A stretch of DNA of 5,791 nt from Planctomycetota bacterium (GTDB lineage: Bacteria; Planctomycetota; UBA1135; GCA-002686595), in NCBI GenBank assembly GCA_028823185.1, contig JAPKBY010000130.1:1-5791 (forward strand), written 5' to 3'. Positions 1 to 5,791 of this stretch are shown one piece after another. The notes under the pieces were generated by a model. It searched no databases and was not told where the DNA came from. It worked only from the letters and a program-made list of their open reading frames with translations. The translations under genes and the position numbers were made by a program. The stretch's first letter is position 1; each line of letters starts with the position of its first letter.

Positions 1-1017
1 CTCTTCGGCAGGCCACATCTTTGAGTTCACGCAGATGCCGGGGCTGCCGAGCTGCGTCGCGTTTGAGAGGCCGAAGTCATTGGGGCCAGCTGCGGTCGTC
101 CAGGTTGAGGACGGTATCTGGCTCGTGACAGAGGAGACGACGGCTCGGCGGATGACATTCGTGTTGTGGGTGGGCGAGTATTCGTGGGCGTAGAACCAGT
201 ACTCGCCGGTTGATTCGAAGTAGAGGCCCGAGGCGACCGCGGGTCCGTTCTGCCAGAGGTAGCCGCCGGGGAGTGATGGAGAGGGCGCGTAGGTCCCGTG
301 GAGACTGGGAGAGGTCCAGATCTGTGTCGAAGTGCCGCGGGAGAGCAGGACGATGAACTCGTCGCCCACGCGGATGACGTCAGGGTCGGAGGAGATCGGC
401 GGGTCGCTCCCGCCGGTCTGGATCGTGAGGCGATCCCCGGACTCGACGACGAAGGCTGTCCCATCGCTGCCGGGGACCTCGACAGCCGAGTGGATGTACT
501 TGGTGCAGGAGCTGCCGGCGGGGCTGCAGCCGGCTGGGTCATGACCCATGACCCCGAGGAGGTAGAAGAGGACAAGGCGCCCGTGTTCGTCGACATGGAC
601 GCTGGGATCTACGAAGCCCCCGGTCGTGGCAGGATCTGAGAGGTTGACGCTGACGGGCGGGGTCCAGACCTCGGTCTCGACGTTGTAGCGAGCCACCTCG
701 TTGGGCGTGAAGACGTAGACCGTGTTCCCCCGGCGGACGATGTCCGGGACGCTGCCGTGGTATATGAACATCCCCCAGTACGGGAGCACGGTCCAGGTGC
801 TGCCGTCATCTGAACCCGATGCGATGACCTGGTGGTTGGCTGGTGAGGAGCAGTCCGTGGTCAGGTTCGGCTCGCAGAAGGTGACGGTCATGAAGTACTC
901 GTCGTCCCACTCCGGATGCCCCTGCGCTTCGGCGCTCCCGGCCAGAGGAGCCAGCGCGAGCGCCGCAGTCAGCGCACGCAAGCAGAGATCTCTTCGGGTG
1001 TTCTCGAAGGCGGGCAT
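1..1017 (-). CDS. Secreted five-bladed beta-propeller protein, GH43-like fold (partial, C-terminus beyond left edge)
   Basis: The frame is open from the ATG at 1017-1015 to the left edge: 339 codons without a stop. Residues 1-31 look like a signal peptide: twin Arg at 8-9 (TRRDLCLRA, Tat-like), a hydrophobic Ala/Leu stretch at 15-27, and AEA before Gln32 as a likely cleavage site. The mature part has a repeating blade pattern of a Pro/Asp turn, a Gly-containing hairpin and a hydrophobic strand: SVPDIVRRGNTVYVF (89-103), VDPSVHVDEHGRLVLFYL (136-153), SDPDVIRVGDEFIVLLS (210-226) and NGPAVASGLYFE with GEYWFYAHE (257-279). Such repeats are typical of the GH43/GH32/GH62 propeller superfamily. Cysteine pairs at 48/56 and 164/171 could form disulfides after export. 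Asp92, Asp137, Asp211/213 and Glu268/272 are possible active-site acids, but I cannot assign a catalytic triad, so enzyme activity and substrate are unproven. It is divergent from the esterase gene and may share a glycan-degradation role. The coding call is strong, the fold moderate, the function weak. Confidence 0.85.
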   Translation of the reverse strand, partial: MPAFENTRRDLCLRALTAALALAPLAGSAEAQGHPEWDDEYFMTVTFCEPNLTTDCSSPANHQVIASGSDDGSTWTVLPYWGMFIYHGSVPDIVRRGNTVYVFTPNEVARYNVETEVWTPPVSVNLSDPATTGGFVDPSVHVDEHGRLVLFYLLGVMGHDPAGCSPAGSSCTKYIHSAVEVPGSDGTAFVVESGDRLTIQTGGSDPPISSDPDVIRVGDEFIVLLSRGTSTQIWTSPSLHGTYAPSPSLPGGYLWQNGPAVASGLYFESTGEYWFYAHEYSPTHNTNVIRRAVVSSVTSQIPSSTWTTAAGPNDFGLSNATQLGSPGICVNSKMWPAEE

Positions 1018-1023
1018 AAGTTC

Positions 1024-1029
1024 GGTGTA
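1024..1029 (-). promoter_or_regulatory. Putative -10 box of the left gene (leaderless type)
   Basis: On the minus strand this reads TACACC, followed by six bases (GAACTT) and the ATG at 1017-1015. It matches TANNNT except at the last base. With the usual -10 spacing, transcription would start at or next to the start codon. A GAGG lies 12 bases before the ATG, rather far for a ribosome binding site. Confidence 0.4.
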
Positions 1030-1097
1030 CCTCAGGATGGGAGTTCCCGCTCGGAATTCTTGTGGGATCGGCCTCCGGGGTGCGCAGAGGAGAACCC

Positions 1098-1103
1098 TAC
1101 ACT
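1098..1103 (+). promoter_or_regulatory. Putative -10 box of the esterase gene (leaderless type)
   Basis: TACACT fits the TANNNT consensus and is followed by six bases (GGAGTG) and the ATG at 1110. The GGAG in that spacer is only two bases from the ATG, too close for a normal Shine-Dalgarno sequence. The position supports transcription starting at the start codon. It also favours 1110 over the upstream in-frame GTG at 1062. GTG at 1107 is in frame as well and cannot be excluded. Confidence 0.5.
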
Positions 1104-1109
1104 GGAGTG

Positions 1110-2021
1110 ATGATTCTCCAAGCGATACTCCTGTGCGTTCTCTCCTCTGCCGAGCTCGGTGCGCACCCTCTAGCGCTCCTCAAGCAAAGCGCGGCTGTCG
1201 AGGTGGCGCTCTGGCCCGATGGCGTGCCAGGGGCTCCTGATGAGTTCTCGAATGAGGTCTGGACCGGAGCGCCTGGAGACGCGCACGTCGCGAACGTCTT
1301 CGTCCCAAGCATCAGCGTTCATCTACCCGAAGAGGGGAAGGCTACGGGCTGCGCGGTCGTCATCTGCCCCGGCGGAGGCTACGGCTTGCTGGCCATCGAT
1401 AAAGAGGGGCATGACATCGCGCGGTGGTTCACGGAGCGTGGTGTCGCTGGCATCGTCCTCAAGTATCGGATGCCTAGGCCAGAAGGTCATGTCTTCGGTC
1501 ACGAGGCTCCGCTCGCCGATTGCCGCAAGGCTTTTCAGATCACACGAGCGCGCTCAAAAGAGTGGGGGATCGATCCAGCGCGCGTCGGCGTGATGGGCTT
1601 TTCGGCTGGGGGTCATTTGGCCGCATCGGCCTCGGTGCAGATGATCGAGGCGCCACCGGCTTTTAGTGTCCTCATCTACCCTGTGGTCAGCTTACTCCCG
1701 GGTGTCGCACACAGCGGCTCTGGAAAGAACCTGCTCGGCAAGAATCCATCCGAGGAGTTGATCCGTCGCTTCTCGAGCGAGCTGCATGTCACTTCAAAGA
1801 CGCCGCGCGCCTTCCTTGTCCACGCCGCGGACGACTGGGTCTCGGTGGCGAACTCCCGCATCTACGCGGCCGCTCTCGAGAGAGCCAAGGTCCCTTTTGA
1901 GCTGCATGTCTTCTCTAAGGGTGGGCACGGCTATGGAATGCGAAAGCCAGAGCTCCCCGTTGGGCAGTGGCCGAGCCTCCTTGAGGCCTGGATGAAGGCT
2001 GAGGACTTCCTCGGGGACTGA
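1110..2021 (+). CDS. Secreted alpha/beta hydrolase, acetylxylan/feruloyl esterase-like
   Basis: A complete gene of 303 residues ending in TGA at 2019-2021. Residues 1-18 (MILQAILLCVLSSAELGA) form a short hydrophobic export signal without a basic N-terminus. The mature protein opens with the WPDGVPGAP motif common in this esterase group. CPGGGYG (86-92) supplies the oxyanion loop, GFSAGG (163-168) the nucleophile elbow with Ser165, HAADDWVSV (238-246) the acid, probably Asp242, and GGHGYGM (271-277) His273. The triad is therefore intact, and the length is normal for the BD-FAE/xylan esterase family (alpha/beta hydrolase fold 3). Members remove acetyl or aromatic acyl groups from plant or algal polysaccharides; the substrate here cannot be read from sequence. 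An in-frame GTG at 1062 would add 16 residues including two Arg, but the -10-like box at 1098 and the signal-peptide position favour 1110. The next gene follows after 39 bases on the same strand. Family call strong, substrate uncertain. Confidence 0.93.
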   Translation: MILQAILLCVLSSAELGAHPLALLKQSAAVEVALWPDGVPGAPDEFSNEVWTGAPGDAHVANVFVPSISVHLPEEGKATGCAVVICPGGGYGLLAIDKEGHDIARWFTERGVAGIVLKYRMPRPEGHVFGHEAPLADCRKAFQITRARSKEWGIDPARVGVMGFSAGGHLAASASVQMIEAPPAFSVLIYPVVSLLPGVAHSGSGKNLLGKNPSEELIRRFSSELHVTSKTPRAFLVHAADDWVSVANSRIYAAALERAKVPFELHVFSKGGHGYGMRKPELPVGQWPSLLEAWMKAEDFLGD

Positions 2022-2060
2022 GTAGAGGCCATCACGGCGCCCAGCCCTTAAAGTGCGGGC
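2022..2060 (+). other. Short gap between esterase and dehydrogenase genes
   Basis: These 39 bases hold no hairpin followed by a T-run, so I see no terminator for the esterase gene. The only visible signal is the TAAAGT hexamer at 2049-2054. Read-through into the large gene is therefore plausible alongside a local promoter. Confidence 0.6.
2049..2054 (+). promoter_or_regulatory. Putative -10 box of the large gene (leaderless type); also fixes its start
   Basis: TAAAGT fits TANNNT and is followed by six bases (GCGGGC) and the ATG at 2061. Its first three bases, TAA at 2049-2051, are an in-frame stop for the downstream gene, so no earlier start is possible. No Shine-Dalgarno sequence lies between them. 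If active, the large gene has its own promoter in the 39-base gap, although it could also be co-transcribed with the esterase gene. No -35 consensus was found. Confidence 0.45.
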
Positions 2061-5000
2061 ATGCAATCGCTCCTCATCGCCGCGCTCCTCTTCTCTGCTC
2101 CTCAAGACACGACCACTCTCACCGAGCGCTTCGAGGCGCCTGATGGGGTCGTGGTCAGCCTCTGGGCTGAGTCTCCCAATGTCTATAACCCCACAGCGAT
2201 CGATGTAGATCCGAAGGGCCGAGTCTGGGTAACAGAAGCTGTCAACTACCGTCGCTGGGGCGGACGTAACCCTGGCGTTGATCATCCGGAGGGAGACCGC
2301 GTGGTCATCCTCGAAGACGCTGATGGTGACGGCGTCGCCGAGAGCTCGAAGGTCTTCGTACAAGACGCGGACCTCACGGCACCGCTCGGGATCTGCGTCG
2401 TTCCGCCGCGCGTTTATGTCTCTTGCTCTCCGAACATCTATGTCTACACGGACGAGGATGGAGACGACGTCCCTGACAAGCGCGAGACCTTCCTGACAGG
2501 CTTCGGCGGCTTCGACCACGATCACGGCGTCCACTCTGTCGTCGCAGGTGATGACGGCTGGCTCTATATCGCAGCTGGTAACGCCGGCCCGCACATCGTG
2601 TCTGGATCAGACGGCAGCACTGTGCGCTCCGGGAGCATCTACGCCGGCGGCGGTCCATACAACGTAAAGAACAGCCCAGGGCTCGTGAGTGATGACGGGA
2701 TGGCTTGGACGAGCGGCATCATGCTGCGCGTCTACCCGGACGGGACAGGGCTGCAGGTCATCGCGGACAACTTCCGCAATCAGTATGAGATCGCTCGGGA
2801 CTCCTTCGGAAACCTCTACACCGAGGACAATGACGACGACGGGAACCGCGGCTGTCGCACGGCTTGGGTGGCTGAGGGCGGACGCTTCGGCTACTACTCT
2901 GAGGACGGCTCGCGCACTTGGCGCGCAGACATGCGCCCTGGTCAAGAGATCCAAGCAGCGCACTGGCACGCCGAAGATCCCGGCGTGATGCCGACCTGGA
3001 CCATCAATGGAGCGGGGGCCCCGACGGGTGTCTGCGTCTACGAGAGCGACAAGCTCACCATGATCGATGGCGCGGTCTTGAATTGCGACGCAGGAGCCGG
3101 CGTCGTCTATGCGCATCAACCGATTCAAGAGGGCTCTGGTTATAGGCTTGAGCCCTCAGTCTTCTTGGGCCGAACTAATGAGAGCGGTCGCGCTGCTGAT
3201 GACGGGAAGGGGCAGTGGTTCAGACCGAGCGATGTCTGTGTCGCTCCGGATGGCTCCGTTTATGTCGCTGACTGGTTCGACCCCGGCGTGGGAGGACACG
3301 CAGCTCGTGATCGTGAGTCATATGGCCGCATCTTGCGGGTCACTCCGAAGGGAGGCGTTGGCGAGCCGCTTGAAGGGTTGCGTTCTCCTTGTTTGAGCGT
3401 GCGCGCTGTCGAGCGAGCGAGGCTCAGCGAGCTAGGGAATGAAGCAGCAGCGACCATCGATGAGCTCTGGCAGGACCCTGACCCTCGCGTCGTCTCACGA
3501 GCGATGCAGTTCGCGATCAGTGATTCCAAAGACTCACGCGCTGCGATGGCTGTGCATCAGTTCGATTGGACCCCTGAGCTCCAGATCGCGGCGATCCGTG
3601 CGCTCTGGCTCTACGACCCCTCTAGCCTCGAGAGACCGTCACTCGGTCTAGCGGCAGCCCCTTCAGCGCTCGTGCGCTCTTGCTTCGCGAGGATCCTGCG
3701 TGGGCTGTTCTGGGAAGATCGCGCCGAGCCCCTCTTGGTGATCGCGCTGAATCACGAGGTCGGCGACAGGGTCTCGCTCGAGTCGATCGGGATCGGTGCG
3801 CGGGGACATGAGGAAGAGTTCGTCGCCTTGCTCGCAGAGGCGCTTGAGGCCGGTGAGCTCAAGGAGGAGGCTTATCGCGAGCTCCTTTGGAGACTGCACA
3901 CGGTGGAAGCTGTCGCGCCGATGCTAGCGCGAGCCATGGATGAATCCCTGGAGCTAGACGCTCGCAGCATGATGATGGATGGCATCGCCTTCTGTGAGGC
4001 GCGTGAGGCCGCCGATGCGATGTTCGTGCTCTGGCATGCTGGACCTGCAGACACGCGCGAGGGCGCGCGCTGGTGGTTTCAGAACAGGCTGGAGAACCAC
4101 TGGCGTGACTATGCGCCTCCTGGTGCGCGCGGCAGCGTGGACTTTGGCGCAGCGACACAGCGCTGGAGCAGCGGTCTCATTACGGAGGGTCTCACAGACG
4201 TCGACGTGGACGTCACTCGAGGTCAGAAGATGTGGCTCGTGCTGACAGACGGCGGCGACGGTAACGGCTGCGACTGGGGAGACTGGATCGACCCGCGCTT
4301 CGTCCTTGAGGACGGGAGCGTCGTGCCGGTGCGCAGCTGGGATGAGTCAGAGCAGGGCTGGCGAGAGACTCAGCTCGACAGAGCGGCTGATGGCAGCGAG
4401 CTGCAAGTCGGCGACAAGATCTTTGAGCGCGGTATCGGAACTCACGCCAAGGCGCGCATCCTCATCGGGGTTCCCCCTGGTGCGCGGCGCTTTCTTTGCT
4501 CCGTGGGTCCAGATTATGGGGGCTCTAGCCAAGGCTGCGGTGGCACGATGGAGTTTGAGGTCTGGGTCGAGGACGCCGATTCAGAGGCCGTCGTAGATCC
4601 ACGCAGGATGACCTTGATGGATGTCGCAGCAGAGTGGAACGAGCGCGAGCAGGCTGCCAAAGACCTCGCGCTTGATCCCGAGGGAGGCCTCTTCTTGTTG
4701 ACCAAGGCTGAGGAGAGCGCGCTGCCAGAGCGCCTCGTCACGGCCGCGACAGAGACCATCTATTCGAACCCGGATCTCGGCATCCGCGCCCTCGCCTCGG
4801 CTCACTTCCCGCGCCCAGGCTTAGAGTCATTGCCCTCTGTCACGGCGCTGCTCTCCATGGATGGTTCAGCTGAGCGCGGACGAGAGATCTTCCGCTCTGA
4901 GAGCGCGCGCTGCTCTTCCTGCCACGCGCACACGGGCTTCGGGCAAGACATCGGCCCCAACCTCACAGCGCTTAAATCGAAGTATGGGCGCTCCGAGATC

Positions 5001-5791
5001 CTCGACGCGATCTTGAACCCCTCCGCCGCGATCGCCTTCGGCTATGACACCTACCTCGTTCAGACGAAGGATGAGGTGCTCTACTCGGGCTTCCTCCTAG
5101 CAGAAGGGAGAGACGTCATCCTCAAGGACACTATGGGTAACAGGCACGTGATCCCGAGCGAAGAGGTCGCCGTAAAGAAGAAGCAAACTCTCTCGGTGAT
5201 GCCCGAGGGCTTGGCGATGGGGTTGAGCGCACAAGACATCGCTGACCTCCTCGCCTTCCTCGCGCGCGATCCTGAGCGCACCCCCGCATTTGGCGCGAAG
5301 GTCTCGCTCTTCAACGGCAAAGACCTCAGCGGGTGGACACACCACCTGCGCGGAGAGGGCGAGCGAGACGATGTCTGGTCGATCGTAGATGGAGTCATTC
5401 GTTGTGAGGGAAACCCAGTGGGCTACATCCGCACCGAAGAGGAGTACCTGAACTATGAGCTCACCCTCGAGTGGCGCTTTGATCCGGAGCGAGGGGCAGG
5501 AAACTCTGGCGTGCTCTGTCGCATGACAGGAGAGGACACGGTCTGGCCTCACAGCATGGAGGCGCAGCTGCAGTCTGGGAGCGCTGGTGACATCTGGAAC
5601 ATCGACAACGTCCCGATGGTCGCTGCCCCCGAGCGCACCAATGGACGCCACACCCGCGGCCAGATCGGCTCAAGCGAGAAGCCCTTGGGCGAGTGGAACA
5701 GCTATCGCATCTTGGTCGACCGCGGCGAGCTCACCCTCGAGGTGAACGGCGCCGTCCAGAACGAGGCCATCTGGTGCGAGGAGGTCCCTGG
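2061..5791 (+). CDS. PVC-type multidomain protein: dehydrogenase propeller, HEAT-like, NPCBM, cytochrome c, DUF1080 (partial, C-terminus beyond right edge)
   Basis: One open frame of 1243 codons without a stop. The short signal peptide MQSLLIAALLFSA (1-13) has no basic residue. Domains: (1) about 25-432, dehydrogenase-type propeller (TIGR02604-like), with Asp-rich loops DADGDG (86-91) and DEDGDD (131-136), DHDHGVHS (152-159), EDNDDDGNR (255-263), an AHWHAEDPG...GAGAPTG stretch, and ADWFDPGVGGH (403-413). (2) About 440-690, HEAT-like helices. (3) About 692-838, an NPCBM-like module with GIGTHA at 791-796, a probable sugar binder. (4) About 930-1070, a haem c domain (TIGR02603-like): CSSCH 951-955 and likely axial Met1047 in MPEGL. 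(5) From 1077, DUF1080 (LFNGKDLSGW, NSGVLCR, MEAQLQSG), a jelly-roll fold linked to 3-keto-glycoside hydrolysis. Haem c attachment implies a periplasmic or surface site. The likely role is oxidation of a sugar with electron transfer to the haem; substrate, cofactor and electron acceptor are not visible. Domain calls rest on recognised motifs, without a profile search. Confidence 0.93.
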   Translation, partial: MQSLLIAALLFSAPQDTTTLTERFEAPDGVVVSLWAESPNVYNPTAIDVDPKGRVWVTEAVNYRRWGGRNPGVDHPEGDRVVILEDADGDGVAESSKVFVQDADLTAPLGICVVPPRVYVSCSPNIYVYTDEDGDDVPDKRETFLTGFGGFDHDHGVHSVVAGDDGWLYIAAGNAGPHIVSGSDGSTVRSGSIYAGGGPYNVKNSPGLVSDDGMAWTSGIMLRVYPDGTGLQVIADNFRNQYEIARDSFGNLYTEDNDDDGNRGCRTAWVAEGGRFGYYSEDGSRTWRADMRPGQEIQAAHWHAEDPGVMPTWTINGAGAPTGVCVYESDKLTMIDGAVLNCDAGAGVVYAHQPIQEGSGYRLEPSVFLGRTNESGRAADDGKGQWFRPSDVCVAPDGSVYVADWFDPGVGGHAARDRESYGRILRVTPKGGVGEPLEGLRSPCLSVRAVERARLSELGNEAAATIDELWQDPDPRVVSRAMQFAISDSKDSRAAMAVHQFDWTPELQIAAIRALWLYDPSSLERPSLGLAAAPSALVRSCFARILRGLFWEDRAEPLLVIALNHEVGDRVSLESIGIGARGHEEEFVALLAEALEAGELKEEAYRELLWRLHTVEAVAPMLARAMDESLELDARSMMMDGIAFCEAREAADAMFVLWHAGPADTREGARWWFQNRLENHWRDYAPPGARGSVDFGAATQRWSSGLITEGLTDVDVDVTRGQKMWLVLTDGGDGNGCDWGDWIDPRFVLEDGSVVPVRSWDESEQGWRETQLDRAADGSELQVGDKIFERGIGTHAKARILIGVPPGARRFLCSVGPDYGGSSQGCGGTMEFEVWVEDADSEAVVDPRRMTLMDVAAEWNEREQAAKDLALDPEGGLFLLTKAEESALPERLVTAATETIYSNPDLGIRALASAHFPRPGLESLPSVTALLSMDGSAERGREIFRSESARCSSCHAHTGFGQDIGPNLTALKSKYGRSEILDAILNPSAAIAFGYDTYLVQTKDEVLYSGFLLAEGRDVILKDTMGNRHVIPSEEVAVKKKQTLSVMPEGLAMGLSAQDIADLLAFLARDPERTPAFGAKVSLFNGKDLSGWTHHLRGEGERDDVWSIVDGVIRCEGNPVGYIRTEEEYLNYELTLEWRFDPERGAGNSGVLCRMTGEDTVWPHSMEAQLQSGSAGDIWNIDNVPMVAAPERTNGRHTRGQIGSSEKPLGEWNSYRILVDRGELTLEVNGAVQNEAIWCEEVP

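Larger units (their letters stand above)
1018..1109. promoter_or_regulatory. Divergent intergenic region with back-to-back promoters
   Basis: These 92 bases separate the start codons of two divergent secreted-protein genes, so both promoters must lie here or inside the genes. Near each end is a -10-like hexamer on the matching strand: TACACC reading left (complement of 1024-1029) and TACACT reading right (1098-1103), each six bases from its ATG. I find no convincing TTGACA-like -35 box at 16-18 bases from either. An AGAGGAG run at 1086-1092 resembles a Shine-Dalgarno sequence but lies 17 bases before the ATG at 1110. No clear operator palindrome is visible. Confidence 0.6.

Noticed and set aside
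536..547. Perfect 12-base palindrome GGGTCATGACCC
   Set aside because: It lies inside coding sequence (Val-Met-Gly-His-Asp) far from any promoter, and there is no second copy. Probably a coding coincidence.
27..639. Open frames at 27-596 (minus) and 298-639 (plus)
   Set aside because: Both overlap the motif-bearing minus-strand propeller frame. The products are low-complexity Ser/Pro/Thr/Arg or Gly/Ala-rich, typical of out-of-frame translation.
1086..1092. AGAGGAG as Shine-Dalgarno for the esterase
   Set aside because: It is 17 bases from the ATG at 1110, beyond the usual 5-10, and no start codon in the esterase frame lies at proper spacing.
1062..1109. Upstream GTG start for the esterase
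   Set aside because: It would put 16 residues before the signal peptide and run through the -10-like TACACT box. The added residues are not signal-like apart from two Arg, and no ribosome binding site precedes it.
722..1240. 172-residue plus-strand open frame across the divergent region
   Set aside because: It runs antisense to the signal peptide and start of the left gene and out of frame into the esterase. It has no motif, and the genes on either side explain the region better.
1794..2594. 266-residue minus-strand open frame
   Set aside because: It lies opposite the end of the esterase and the propeller start, both of which have clear family motifs. Its product is Arg/Val/Asp-rich without recognisable motifs, as expected of an antisense shadow in GC-rich DNA.
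5097..5651. 184-residue minus-strand open frame
   Set aside because: It is opposite the cytochrome and DUF1080 coding sequence and shows no domain or motif.

Overview
The window looks like chromosomal DNA of a PVC-group bacterium, most likely a planctomycete. It is GC-rich (38 of 60 bases in one line counted by hand). The main evidence is a very large protein with the architecture typical of planctomycete and verrucomicrobial genomes: a secreted dehydrogenase-type beta-propeller, alpha-helical HEAT-like repeats, a CxxCH cytochrome domain of the Pirellula/Verrucomicrobium type and a DUF1080 domain.

Layout. Positions 1-1017, minus strand: the N-terminal 339 codons of a secreted, probably five-bladed beta-propeller protein resembling the GH43/GH32 fold; it runs off the left edge. 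Positions 1018-1109: a 92-base divergent intergenic region. Positions 1110-2021, plus strand: a complete secreted alpha/beta hydrolase with an intact Ser-Asp-His triad, similar to acetylxylan or feruloyl esterases. Positions 2022-2060: a 39-base gap. Positions 2061-5791, plus strand: one uninterrupted frame of 1243 codons that runs off the right edge, encoding dehydrogenase propeller, HEAT-like helices, an NPCBM sugar-binding module, cytochrome c and the start of DUF1080. The two partial genes touch the window edges and have no stop codon here. I see no RNA gene, mobile element, CRISPR array or clear terminator.

How the genes may work together. All three products carry export signals, and all three fit glycan breakdown outside the cytoplasm: a glycosidase-like propeller, a de-esterifying hydrolase, and a multidomain protein that could bind a sugar (NPCBM), oxidise it (propeller), pass electrons to a haem, and cleave the oxidised sugar (DUF1080, now linked to 3-keto-glycoside hydrolysis). 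This is inference from domains.

The most striking non-coding signal is that each of the three start codons is preceded, after exactly six bases, by a -10-like hexamer (TACACC, TACACT, TAAAGT), with no well-placed Shine-Dalgarno sequence. This is the signature of leaderless transcripts.
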